This document shows, in pieces, positions 8,073 through 15,627 of a stretch of 29,555 bases of DNA (the stretch's first letter is position 1; each line of letters starts with the position of its first letter). The notes under the pieces are model-generated. The model worked only from the letters and a program-made list of their open reading frames with translations. It was not told where the DNA came from and made no database searches. Both the position numbers and the translations under genes were made by a program. The DNA comes from CAYPLH01 sp964411505 (GTDB lineage Bacteria > Bacillota > Clostridia > CAYPLH01 > DUMO01), in the NCBI GenBank assembly GCA_964411505.1, contig CAYPLH010000048.1:1-29555 (forward strand), given 5' to 3'.

Positions 8073-8387
8073 TTAAAAATTTAAATAATACTTGTGTACT
8101 CTAGCAATTGTATCAACCTCCATAGGCTGGCTGCTGGAAAACAATAATTTTAGCAAAAATTCAGAACGCATTGGCTGCTGAATAGTCTCTTCTAAAAGCC
8201 ATGCCTCAAGCTCCTGCTTTCCCTTTTTAGTTATTCCATACTTTATTTTCCTTTTGTTTTTTTCTCGGGAAACGATTTCAATCATCCCAGCCATAGGAAC
8301 TCCAAAGTATAGAGCTTCGTTCACACTGTTAAAACCTGCATGAGGAATAAATACATCAGCCCGCATTAAAATTGATGTCATAAGCAT
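8073..8387 (-). pseudogene. In-frame chimera: glycosyltransferase fragment joined to PadR regulator C-terminus
   Basis: Residues 1-33 (ADVFIPHAGFNSVNEALYFG) are the donor-nucleotide-binding motif of MGT-type glycosyltransferases (usual HGGxNSxxEAL). From about 8287 the frame continues with EIVSREKNKRKIKYGITKKG and KQELEAWLLEE, then MRSEFLLKLLF. This is the end of the winged helix and the start of the C-terminal dimerisation domain of a PadR-family regulator. Neither gene has its own N-terminus or the rest of its domains. The joint keeps the frame open, but no function is plausible. Confidence 0.78.
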
Positions 8388-8474
8388 CTAGTAGCCCCTT
8401 GGTGGAAGAGTATATTTTTAACCTTATAAAATATAATTACCTTAAATTTCCATAATGTGTTTTTCTAAGCATAA

Positions 8475-9560
8475 TTACTCATCGTAACTTTCTAAAAACA
8501 AATCAAAATCACTCTTGAATAATTGGTCTTGTACAATGCGGTATTTTTCAAATTGTGTTTCAGTATAGAGTTTTGCCTGTTCTGCTGATATTTTCCCTGC
8601 ATCCATCAACAAATCTCTACCGTTGAACTCTATAAAGCTATCTAAGCGATTTGACCAATCTTCCATTGTCATCGGAATGCTGTTCTCTGCTTGTAATTCT
8701 GCATAATCGAGATACATTGAAACTAAGCGATTCAAAAAGTCAATTTCTTTTTCAGTCAGATAGTTTTTTGCAATGGAAACATCAAACTTTTGAATTTTTC
8801 CTTTTGGTGCCGATTTCCAAGTAGTCAATCCCATATTCTTTCGTTCTGCATCTGCTCTCTCCATAATCATTTCTGCTGCAGTGTGTCGATGAACGGCATA
8901 ATGTAGTTTGTTCTGCACTTTTTTAAAAAATTCCTTTGTGGTCTTGGTTGATTTGTCATAATCAATGGCTGTAGAATAAATATCTGTAATTTTTTGGTAG
9001 AACATACGCTCTGATTCTCGAATTTCACGAATTCTAACAAGCTGTTCTTCAAAATATTGATTCGTCAATTTATGACCAAGTTTAAACCGTTCATCATCCA
9101 TAACAAAACCTTTTATTGTGTAATCTTTTGCAATTGTGATGATCCATTTACGGAATTGTACAGCTCTTTGATTATCGATTTTGAATCCAACAGCAATGAC
9201 TGCCTGTAATGCATAGAATTTCACTTTATATGTTTTTCCATCACTAGCAGTATGTGCAAAAATTGCACATACTGAATCTTCTTCTAATTCATCATCAAAA
9301 AATACCTTTTTTAGATGTTTTGTAACTACAGAACGATCAACCCCATATAGTTCTGCCATCATTTTTTGTGTCAGCCATATATTTTCATCTTGGTAACGAA
9401 CTTCAATGGAACTTTCACCACTTCCTGCAACAAATGTCAAATATTCTGCTGCTGTGGAAACTGGCAGATTGCTTTCTTTATAGTCTGCTAAACTTTTAAT
9501 CGCTTTACTTCTTTCTTCTTCCAATCTTTTTATTTTGCTTTCTCTATCATTAGATTTCAT
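8475..9560 (-). CDS. rhuM: RhuM family protein
   Basis: The 361-residue protein matches the virulence-associated RhuM family over its full length. Features are an N-terminal coiled region, IEVRYQDENIWLTQKMMAEL with a Fic/DOC-associated-like HTH (YGVDRSVVTKHLKKVF), then FYALQAVIAVGFKIDNQRAV and FRKWI, and a helical C-terminus. RhuM proteins are common near restriction-modification genes and on mobile islands. Their biochemical function is unknown. GGAGG lies eight bases before the ATG. It is the best preserved gene of its neighbourhood. Confidence 0.93.
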   Translation of the reverse strand: MKSNDRESKIKRLEEERSKAIKSLADYKESNLPVSTAAEYLTFVAGSGESSIEVRYQDENIWLTQKMMAELYGVDRSVVTKHLKKVFFDDELEEDSVCAIFAHTASDGKTYKVKFYALQAVIAVGFKIDNQRAVQFRKWIITIAKDYTIKGFVMDDERFKLGHKLTNQYFEEQLVRIREIRESERMFYQKITDIYSTAIDYDKSTKTTKEFFKKVQNKLHYAVHRHTAAEMIMERADAERKNMGLTTWKSAPKGKIQKFDVSIAKNYLTEKEIDFLNRLVSMYLDYAELQAENSIPMTMEDWSNRLDSFIEFNGRDLLMDAGKISAEQAKLYTETQFEKYRIVQDQLFKSDFDLFLESYDE

Positions 9561-9734
9561 AATTAATTACCTCCAATCTCTAGCTTTTTTTCAGCATGAA
9601 TTATCCTTAATATAATGCGTTATAACCACTGTGTGCACGCTAATTTTCCCATGTTAAGTCCACTCTTTATTTTTTATCAGTATATAATGAATTAAATTAT
9701 TTATACAACATAAAATTGCTATTATTATTCATAT

Positions 9735-9845
9735 TCAAAGACATCTACTATATATCTTCATCCAAGCTACACAGTAGTTTATATAAGATTCTTCCATTTT
9801 ATGATTAGGGCAATAATTATTAAAATTTGAACCTTTCTCATCCAC
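9735..9845 (-). CDS. Possible 36-aa Cys-rich peptide
   Basis: A GTG at 9845 has an ideal GGAGGAG seven bases upstream and opens a 36-codon frame containing CPNHK, NYC and RCL (three cysteines and a histidine). A TTGTTC-17-TACAAT promoter lies about 50 bases upstream. The signals are good but the peptide is unrecognised. It may be the remains of a longer gene. Confidence 0.3.
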   Translation of the reverse strand: MDEKGSNFNNYCPNHKMEESYINYCVAWMKIYSRCL

Positions 9846-9896
9846 AGCAGTTCTCCTCCATAATAAATTTATATTCGACCCTTTATACTTACAATA

Positions 9897-9925
9897 ATTG
9901 TATCATATTAATATCTATAGAACAA
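9897..9925 (-). promoter_or_regulatory. Sigma-70-type promoter
   Basis: TTGTTC (9920-9925) and TACAAT (9897-9902) are separated by exactly 17 bases on the minus strand. It points towards the 36-codon ORF and rhuM. Confidence 0.55.
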
Positions 9926-10043
9926 ACGTTTTGTAATTTATACCTGATTTTAATACTCCTACTTTTAGATTAACAGAGCCATACCTGAATACAACAAGAA
10001 CCACTTCTTCATAATGTTTATATTTTTAATGGACATGTTCCCA

Positions 10044-10086
10044 CGAACAAAAAGCCATTGAATGTCATCTACACACTCAACGGCTT
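10044..10086 (-). terminator. Rho-independent terminator after rlmD-like tail (copy B)
   Basis: On the minus strand a 10-bp stem (AAGCCGTTGA / TCAATGGCTT, one G-T pair) with a 15-base loop is followed by TTTGTT. It is a homologue of the terminator at 11802-11843, including the flanking GGGAACATGTCC. Confidence 0.8.
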
Positions 10087-10108
10087 AAACTATTGATAAT
10101 ACAATGTT

Positions 10109-10219
10109 TTATTGTCTTTCTAATTTACAAACCACTTCACAATGCCTTGAAGAGACAATAATGATGTTACTAATATTCGGTTGTTCATTGGCGGAAAGGA
10201 GGTTAAGAATTTCCCTAAG
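10109..10219 (-). pseudogene. C-terminal tail resembling the rlmD 3' end (copy B)
   Basis: Directly after the XRE stop, an open frame without a start runs LREILNLLSANEQPN to SSRHCEVVCKLERQ and stops at 10109. The last dozen codons and the following terminator align with the GHVEVVVKLEKQ tail and terminator at 11802-11900. The upstream part does not match RlmD. It is best read as one boundary of a small inserted segment with a copy of the target gene's end. Confidence 0.55.
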
Positions 10220-10220
10220 G

Positions 10221-10805
10221 TTAAATTGATTGTTCCCATAATCCATGGTGATTGCAGTAGGCATAAAGTTTACCACTTCCATTCATTATTGGAAATCTAA
10301 CTGCAGAATCTTGTTCTGGATATAAACGATTTAAAAGTACTTTATCATCTGCAACATAAGCTACAAAAGAAATAAAATGAGACTTTTTCATTTCATGATT
10401 AAAAGAAATATAATAGTCAATATCCATTATCTGAAAGTCAAGACTATGCTCTTTAATTTTCTTAGGAATCAAAGCTATTAGTTTTCTTCCGCAACAAAAG
10501 ATGGAAGCAGGACTTGTGCTAACTAAAATATTGCCACATAAGGGACAAACATAAAATTTAACTCTGCGTATATTCCCATAGTCTGGGGAATTAGGGTTAA
10601 GTTCTCCTTCTAACATTTTTTGAATATCTGCACCTAAGATTCCTGACAACTCCAACCAAAGGGAAGAATCTGGACAGCCCATACCAGTTTCCCATTTTGA
10701 AATAGTTTTGTTACTAATATTTAGAGCATCTGCCACATTTTTTTGTGTTAAACCCTTTTCCTTACGTAACTGTAAAATAAGTTTTCCAACCTTTGCACAA
10801 TCCAA
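10221..10805 (-). CDS. XRE-family transcriptional regulator with zinc-ribbon-like C-terminus
   Basis: An N-terminal Cro/C1 HTH is clear: LRKEKGLTQKNVADALNISN with the recognition helix in NKTISKWETG. The C-terminal half has FYVCPLCGNIL and FCCGRKL, a probable Zn-binding CxxC pair, and ends YCNHHGLWEQSI, typical of a Firmicutes XRE group. TTG at 10805 is the likely start because GGAGG lies seven bases before it. The upstream in-frame ATG codons have no such site and nearly overlap the preceding gene. Third gene of the GIY-YIG / DUF6530-like / XRE operon; the target is unknown. Confidence 0.88.
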   Translation of the reverse strand: MDCAKVGKLILQLRKEKGLTQKNVADALNISNKTISKWETGMGCPDSSLWLELSGILGADIQKMLEGELNPNSPDYGNIRRVKFYVCPLCGNILVSTSPASIFCCGRKLIALIPKKIKEHSLDFQIMDIDYYISFNHEMKKSHFISFVAYVADDKVLLNRLYPEQDSAVRFPIMNGSGKLYAYCNHHGLWEQSI

Positions 10806-10829
10806 CTCTTCGCCTCCATTCATGCACAC

Positions 10830-11246
10830 TTAAATTTGTCGTTCACCCAAAATTTCTCCTTGATTGTTGATAGTATGTGTAAATGATTGTATTTCTTCAT
10901 CAATATTTTGATTTTCAGTACAGACTGATACTGTCATGGCACTTCCTTGTAATCCGATTCGCTCAATATAGGGACTATCTGGATTATATAGCTTTGGATA
11001 ACGATATGCCTCCTTAAAATGGAGAAGTCCACTACAAATAAAAATTGTCATATCTAGCACCTGATGAAGCGGCAAACTCGCAGATAATTCTTTTATCTGG
11101 TCATCAGTCATATTCCATACCTTTGCCATTATTTCTGATGTTTCGTTTTCTAATGAAAGCAGCTTTGTCTGAGATTTATAGGCACGGTAGCCATCAACCT
11201 TATCATAGTCTTTTGCAACAAGTACAGCAGTATTATTGTTTTCCAT
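10830..11246 (-). CDS. DUF6530-like hypothetical protein
   Basis: The 138-residue protein begins VLVAKDYDKVDGYRAYKSQT and has LPLHQVLDMTIFICSGLLHF, EAYRYPKLYNPDSPYIERIG and GSAMTVSVCTENQNIDEEIQ. These blocks match what I remember of the DUF6530 family, small soluble proteins of unknown function. The ATG shares one base with the stop of the GIY-YIG gene (TAATG) and has AGGAGG upstream, so the two are translationally coupled. The family name is from memory. Confidence 0.72.
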   Translation of the reverse strand: MENNNTAVLVAKDYDKVDGYRAYKSQTKLLSLENETSEIMAKVWNMTDDQIKELSASLPLHQVLDMTIFICSGLLHFKEAYRYPKLYNPDSPYIERIGLQGSAMTVSVCTENQNIDEEIQSFTHTINNQGEILGERQI

Positions 11247-11596
11247 TATTTAATCCTCCTAGCATTTGGAAGGTTTCTTAGATTACGCTCATAAAGAGAT
11301 TCTAATTCTTTAGTATACTCATCTTTATCTTTGTCCTTTTCCTCATAAGGCAAAACTTCAAGTACTCCTATTTCAAAACTATCTCTTCCATAATCATCCC
11401 ACATTTTCTGTAATATATGATTAGGGTGTAAATTGCCTCCCAATTTAAAACTGTTACTATTAATATCTGCTTTTGTATCCTTTGAAATACCAATAAAGAT
11501 ATCTTTAGTTGAAATGCATTTAAAGTATATAATCCCCATTTCTGGTTTTCTGTACTTATATTTTAGTAAAAGTTGTTTTTTCCTATTTTCATCCAT
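11246..11596 (-). CDS. GIY-YIG-like nuclease family protein
   Basis: About 116 residues. MGIIYFKCISTKDIFIGISK and SFKLGGNLHPNHILQKMWDD are the usual blocks of a small Firmicutes group annotated as GIY-YIG nucleases. The GIY and YIG motifs are degenerate (GIIY / FIG). Nuclease activity is therefore doubtful. The ATG at 11596 is preferred over the GTG at 11605 because AGAGGTG lies six bases before it. First gene of a three-gene operon. Confidence 0.75.
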   Translation of the reverse strand: MDENRKKQLLLKYKYRKPEMGIIYFKCISTKDIFIGISKDTKADINSNSFKLGGNLHPNHILQKMWDDYGRDSFEIGVLEVLPYEEKDKDKDEYTKELESLYERNLRNLPNARRIK

Positions 11597-11801
11597 TCTT
11601 TTCACCTCTATACTATTATATCTACCATTTTTTCTAATAACAATCCACGCTCCGTAGACTTAATGTTTAAGTAATTGTAATCTACCTTTTAACTCAGAAT
11701 TTTTTATTTTCCCAAGCACACAAGTTACCTTTGTCCATTGCTTCCGTCATACTTACCAGCCCATCACCACGGATTAGAAAATCAAGTAGACATGTTCCCA
11801 A
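11597..11801. other. Spacer with a short orphan gene tail
   Basis: The minus strand carries an open frame without a start, LIRGDGLVSMTEAMDKGN to AWENKKF, stopping near 11690. It looks like another stranded C-terminus. It lies between the terminator at 11802-11843 and the GIY-YIG gene. I do not recognise its family. Confidence 0.35.
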
Positions 11802-11843
11802 AAACAAAAAGCCATTGAATGTCATCTATGCACTCAATGGCTT
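11802..11843 (-). terminator. Rho-independent terminator after methyltransferase-RlmD chimera
   Basis: On the minus strand a perfect 10-bp stem AAGCCATTGA / TCAATGGCTT with a 15-base loop is followed by TTTGTTTTT. It sits about 20 bases past the stop at 11865 and is duplicated at 10044-10086. Confidence 0.88.
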
Positions 11844-11864
11844 AAATTACTGATATTACTATGT

Positions 11865-13022
11865 TTATTGCTTTTCTAACTTCACGACGACTTCAACATG
11901 TCCCTTCCACGGAAACATGTCCACAGGCTGTACTTCTTCTACCTTCATCCCATGCTCTGGCAAATACTTCAAATCCCTTGCCGCAAAAATTACTGCAAAC
12001 TCTGTTTCAAACTGTTTTTCTAAAGCAAGCCCTGCAGCTTCAATATGCCCACAGATGTCAACGGGATTGTCGGGGTATATTTTTATTTTCCGATTGCCCA
12101 TATCGATAAATTCACTTTGATTTTTATCGATAGAAAGCACGAATCTGCCATAAGGTTTTAGAAGACGTGCAATTTTATTTATAGCTTCCCCCTTATCTTT
12201 AATATGCATAAAAGTCAGCGTCGAATAAACCACATCATAGGTTCTATCAAAAGGATATCTCATAAAATCGCTATGTATAATGCTGGCATTGCCATTCGCA
12301 CGCAGATTCTCTTTCGCTCGCTCTACGGTTTTAGGCGAAATATCGATGCCATAAAACTTACGACAGTTTGGTGCAACTTTTTTAGCCAATCTACCTGTGC
12401 CGATACCAACTTCAAGCACATCCTCATCCATTGACAACTGCATTTCATCAATAAAAGCCTGTCCATCCCATTTCTCCATATAAGCTCTCCCTGCTCTCCC
12501 TGCTGGAGTGTCATGAACAGGGTCGTTGTTTTCGTTAATTTGAGCATCATAGTGGTGAATTGCATCATACCTTTCTCCAAATCTTCGCCAATCTTCTATG
12601 CTCCAGTTATAGTCAAATTCAAAGCTTGCAATCGTCTTACGCCATGTTTCATTTTGCATCGGAAACACACCTTCACCGATCTCTCTTGCATGTTGCCAAA
12701 ATCGATTCATTGGGATGTCTGAGCCCGTTTTAAGTACAGCTGCACGCAACTTACCCCAAAATTGAGCATGAGTGAAACCGTTAAATTCAAGAATAGATTT
12801 AATAGTTTGCTCTACATCATATTCGGCATGGTGAAGCTGAATTTCCACAATAAGCCTTATAAAGACTCGTTCATTGCCTAGGTTTATTGAAATTCTACAA
12901 GTCTCCGTATGTGGGGAAGTATGACTCTTTTTTGATATTTTCAGCATCTTATCACTTAACCTTTTGAACATCATAGCAAGGTTTTCTTTCAACGCTTCCA
13001 ATGGATATTCATCAGTGAACAT
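11865..13022 (-). CDS. Class I SAM methyltransferase fused to the RlmD C-terminal tail
   Basis: The 385-residue ORF begins at 13022 (TTGGAG upstream). An N-terminal region of unknown type is followed by an OmegaA-like linker (YDAQINENNDPVHDTP) and a SAM-binding domain: DVLEVGIGTGRLAKKVAPN (motif I), FYGIDISPKTVERAKENL, then YDVVYSTLTFMHIKDKGEAI and LLKPYGRFVLSID. After KQFETEFAVIFA the sequence switches to ARDLKYLPEHGMKVEEV and VDMFPWKGHVEVVV, which is the RlmD C-terminus. The relic at 7515 shows the natural end (FALTKEV). The methyltransferase core is complete, so the chimera could be active. It lies 26 bp after the AraC gene, probably in the same operon. The substrate is unknown. Confidence 0.85.
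   Translation of the reverse strand: MFTDEYPLEALKENLAMMFKRLSDKMLKISKKSHTSPHTETCRISINLGNERVFIRLIVEIQLHHAEYDVEQTIKSILEFNGFTHAQFWGKLRAAVLKTGSDIPMNRFWQHAREIGEGVFPMQNETWRKTIASFEFDYNWSIEDWRRFGERYDAIHHYDAQINENNDPVHDTPAGRAGRAYMEKWDGQAFIDEMQLSMDEDVLEVGIGTGRLAKKVAPNCRKFYGIDISPKTVERAKENLRANGNASIIHSDFMRYPFDRTYDVVYSTLTFMHIKDKGEAINKIARLLKPYGRFVLSIDKNQSEFIDMGNRKIKIYPDNPVDICGHIEAAGLALEKQFETEFAVIFAARDLKYLPEHGMKVEEVQPVDMFPWKGHVEVVVKLEKQ
11899..11982. repeat. 84-bp direct repeat, copy 2 (rlmD 3' end)
   Basis: Identical to 702-785. Identity ends on the right exactly where the methyltransferase sequence begins (GCAAAAATTACTGC), marking a recombination joint at 11982/11983. Confidence 0.92.
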
Positions 13023-13048
13023 CCATTCATTTTCTCCAAGGTCTATAT

Positions 13049-13969
13049 TTATATTCCAGATTCTGCATTAATTTGCCTTACCGGCCTTGCTTCAATATAA
13101 CCTCTATATCCCATCGGTGCAAGCTGGAATCGGGGACCATCTTCATCCGCCCATTTAAATCCATAAATCTCAGGGTTGTAATTCTTCATTACTTCCCACA
13201 ATTCACCTATTGCTTCTTGGAATTTCTCGTCATCATAAGGCTGTCCTTGGAAGACCATCATCTTACATGGGGGAAGGTCAATCAATTCAAATCCATCTGG
13301 TACTTCACCTGAGTAGTTTTCTGGCATTTCTACACCTTGAGCATATATAGATGTTCTAGGTTTTCGTAAGCTTTCAGGCAGCCACATACCAATAGGCTCG
13401 TAAATAGCCTCTTTAATGCTGGAAAGTACACCCCATACATCACACCCTACTTCTTCACAGTATTCAAAGTAATGGGTTGCTTTGATACCACGTTTTAGAA
13501 TTAATTTCCTTGCAGAGCGCTCAATTACTTGAACAAAAACAGTGTTTGTGTTATTACTTTTAATCATGCTATTCACTCCTTTTTGTAACATGAGGTAGTA
13601 ATCACGGATACAGCTTGGCATAAAAAGCTTCAATGGCGGCACTTTCTTGCAATAATTTTGCGGTGTCATGCCAAACTGCTTAGAAAAGGCTCTTGTAAAG
13701 CCTTCGTGTGAATCAAAAGCAAAATCAAACGCCACATCAATTATTTTAGCATTACCGTCCCGCAACTTGATAGCTGCACGTGATAACCGAAGTTCCCGAA
13801 TGTATGCAAATGGCGTCTTACCTGTCAGTTCCTTGAATATTCGAGAGGAATGCCAAGGCGAGTATTTTGCAGCTTCTGCAAGCATATGAAGAGATATTGG
13901 ATCCGTAATATGCTCATCAATATAATCCTGCATACGCTGAACAGCATTTATCTTTTCCCAATTATCCAT
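13049..13969 (-). CDS. AraC-family regulator with GyrI-like effector domain
   Basis: The 306-residue protein has two N-terminal HTH motifs typical of AraC/XylS: ISLHMLAEAAKYSPWHSSRI and VAFDFAFDSHEGFTRAFSKQ, followed by FGMTPQNY. After a linker it carries a C-terminal GyrI/SoxS-like small-molecule-binding domain (YEPIGMWLPESLRKPRTSIY, FELIDLPPCKMMVFQG, FQLAPMGYRGYIEARPVR). This matches Rob- and BltR/TipA-type regulators that sense lipophilic compounds. AGGAGGAG precedes the ATG. Its promoter (14044-14072) contains an inverted repeat, so autoregulation is plausible. It likely controls the methyltransferase chimera downstream. Confidence 0.92.
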   Translation of the reverse strand: MDNWEKINAVQRMQDYIDEHITDPISLHMLAEAAKYSPWHSSRIFKELTGKTPFAYIRELRLSRAAIKLRDGNAKIIDVAFDFAFDSHEGFTRAFSKQFGMTPQNYCKKVPPLKLFMPSCIRDYYLMLQKGVNSMIKSNNTNTVFVQVIERSARKLILKRGIKATHYFEYCEEVGCDVWGVLSSIKEAIYEPIGMWLPESLRKPRTSIYAQGVEMPENYSGEVPDGFELIDLPPCKMMVFQGQPYDDEKFQEAIGELWEVMKNYNPEIYGFKWADEDGPRFQLAPMGYRGYIEARPVRQINAESGI

Positions 13970-14043
13970 GATTTCTCCTCCTGTATAAAGATTAACAGGA
14001 ATAACTAATGATTACTTGACTTGTTTTGCTAAGCTTATTAGGA

Positions 14044-14072
14044 ATTGTATTACACTTTGTAAAAACTTACAA
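14044..14072 (-). promoter_or_regulatory. Promoter of the AraC-family gene
   Basis: TTGTAA (14067-14072) and TACAAT (14044-14049) are 17 bases apart on the minus strand, about 75 bases before the ATG. Confidence 0.6.
14050..14062. promoter_or_regulatory. Inverted repeat TTACA-CTT-TGTAA inside the promoter
   Basis: A perfect 5-bp inverted repeat with a 3-base spacer fills the space between -35 and -10. This is a position suited to an operator for a repressor or autoregulator. Confidence 0.4.
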
Positions 14073-14159
14073 CAAAAGATTGTTCTATTAGTTACTTTAC
14101 TCCAGCTCTACTCATCATCACACCTTCTTTCATAATCTTCTTTATAACGAAGTGCACGG

Positions 14160-14321
14160 TTAAGCAGCCTTTTTCTTCAATAACTCTTTATAAAGCACTG
14201 GATCGGTAAACCAAGCTACAGCTATCCATATAAGATACTTAGCACTTCTGATTTCTTCAATATTCTACCGCTGAATGTGTTCAAAGTGAATATCTTGGCT
14301 TACATCCTCATTTACAGGCAT
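14160..14321 (-). pseudogene. PLD-like domain protein, N-terminal fragment
   Basis: From ATG 14321 the frame reads PVNEDVSQDIHFEHIQR, stops at TAG, and continues NIEEIRSAKYLIWIAVAWFT and DPVLYKELLKKKAA before TAA at 14160. The AVAWFTDPxLxxxLL stretch is typical of the N-terminus of phospholipase-D-like nuclease proteins. The catalytic HKD motifs are absent. One nonsense codon and a large C-terminal loss make it a relic. Confidence 0.65.
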
Positions 14322-14469
14322 TTTCCTCGGTTTGATCGATATGTCCCATAACTCGTACATATACTATTCGCTGTTTCTTTTCTAAGTTATTCACCCGTTA
14401 ATACTTGCCACCAAAAGCGAGTGAGAACCAAATCTATTAGGCCTTATTCCATGCTACTAATGCGCTTCT

Positions 14470-14928
14470 TGGGCTGCTGCGGTTCTTGAAGAAGCATTAA
14501 AGACATTTCCGAACGACAAGACCCTGATGTCCGAGCTCGCATTAGCGTTATCGTTTGACAAAGATCCAGATAAACTTAAGCAGTCCGTGATGTTATGTTA
14601 ACGGGTACTGTCCGGAAATCCGTCGGAGAAAGTACGGCATACTGCTCGTGCTGCACTTTGCTTCATATATTTAAAAATCGGTCATAAGGACAAAGCTATA
14701 GCTGCGGCATTGAATCTTCCACATCTTCGCGAAAGCGTGAAGCCATATTTGTTCAGTTAGAAAAGGAAATAACACAGCCAGAGATAAATGCTTATTTAAA
14801 GTTCATTGCTTTGGGTGAGGAGATTGAACAGGATATTATGTGTATCGATTTCGGATCAGATATGACATCTATCGCTAAAGACTATAGCTTGATTGAAAAT
14901 ATTAAGGATTTGCGCGATGAACTTGGTC
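14470..14928 (+). pseudogene. XRE/TPR regulator, C-terminal part with frame breaks
   Basis: The plus strand encodes WAAAVLEEALKTFPNDKTLM and SELALALSFDKDPDKLKQSV, a stop, then RVLSGNPSEKVRHTARAAL and KAIAAALNLPHLRESV. After a further frame change it reads QLEKEITQPEINAYLKFIAL up to IKDLRDELG. This is the tetratricopeptide half of a common Firmicutes XRE regulator; the HTH domain is missing. It is one of the few plus-strand genes here and is fused in frame to another protein at about 14928. Confidence 0.78.
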
Positions 14929-15400
14929 AACGGGTGGTTTCTATGGTTCGATTAAGAATGACAAATTTAACTTCTGAAAATACTTCTTCGAAAATAAATT
15001 GGCAAGGAAAAATTGTATCTATTCAACCTCGAACAAGGGCTTGGAGATATCTCACAGATAACCGCACCCATTACCACTTAGGTTACATTTTTTTTATTGA
15101 AGGTCACAGCAGTGAGGGTAAAAAGCAGTTCACAGTTGCAATTTCAGAAAAGCAGCAGATTAAAGGATTATTCCGGATTGGTGATGTACTTCAAGGCACA
15201 GCATGGATAAAAAAATATGAAGAAAGAGAATATGCGGATTATTATAAAGCAGGCTCTTTAAAGCTTTTGGATAAAACAAGTGAAAATCCTGAAGGAATAC
15301 CTCCTCCATGGATAATGACGCCGCCATCATCCAAACATATGAGGAAAGAGGAGCCAGGATATTAAGCAAAAGCCTTCTCTCTGCCCGCCATAACCCTTGA
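14929..15400 (+). pseudogene. Truncated conserved hypothetical protein fused to XRE tail
   Basis: After the XRE part, the same frame (open from 14811) continues SMVRLRMTNLTSENTSSKIN, WQGKIVSIQPRTRAWRYLTD and GDVLQGTAWIKKYEEREYAD, then PPPWIMTPP. This order matches an uncharacterised Firmicutes protein that normally goes on through YEWRGARxLSK to a cysteine-rich domain. Near 15335 the frame shifts: TYEERGARILSKSLLSA is present in the next frame and stops at 15400. The Cys-rich C-terminus is gone. Function unknown. Confidence 0.68.
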
Positions 15401-15431
15401 AAACAGTGAGTTTCAAGGGTTATGCTTTTCT
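15391..15431. terminator. Strong hairpin, probable bidirectional terminator
   Basis: A perfect 12-bp stem TAACCCTTGAAA / TTTCAAGGGTTA with an 8-base loop is followed by TGCTTTTCTTT on the plus strand. A near copy of its left half lies inverted at 20061-20085, so it may be the end of a repeated element. Confidence 0.7.
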
Positions 15432-15497
15432 TTAAATAATAAATAGTAAATAATTTACATTTTTTATTTATTCCCCAATTTGTGTAAAATGGTGTCG

Positions 15498-15627
15498 AAA
15501 TGGTTTTCTTGCCTTGACGGAATTTTAAGCAATCAATGTCATAATATTTACCTGGTACTTCATCGAGCTTATACTTATCGCGCATGAAACGCATGGTTTC
15601 TTCGCTGACTTTTTCCAATTCGGTCAT
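15498..15627 (-). pseudogene. N-terminal fragment of an unidentified protein
   Basis: The ATG at 15627 has an excellent AAAGGAGA site and encodes MTELEKVSEETMRFMRDKYK, then PGKYYDIDCLKFRQGKKTI. After about residue 43 the composition changes, and the remaining ORF (to 15160) is antisense to the plus-strand gene and hairpin. I take the conserved part as a 5' fragment cut near 15490. The ATG overlaps the stop of the preceding gene (ATGA), an old operon link. Confidence 0.5.

Larger units (their letters stand above)
9561..10043. other. Non-coding AT-rich stretch upstream of rhuM
   Basis: No conserved gene is visible in about 480 bases. It holds a possible 36-codon ORF (9735-9845) with its own promoter, and a weak rhuM promoter candidate (TTGTAT-18-TATACT, minus strand, near 9670-9710). 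On the left it borders the terminator at 10044-10086. Confidence 0.5.

Noticed and set aside
8867..9052. Second-frame ORF inside rhuM
   Set aside because: It is a shadow of the intact rhuM reading frame, with no start signal.
15160..15497. Rest of the minus-strand ORF starting at 15627
   Set aside because: It is antisense to the conserved plus-strand protein (14929-15400) and to the hairpin. Only the first 43 residues look like real protein.
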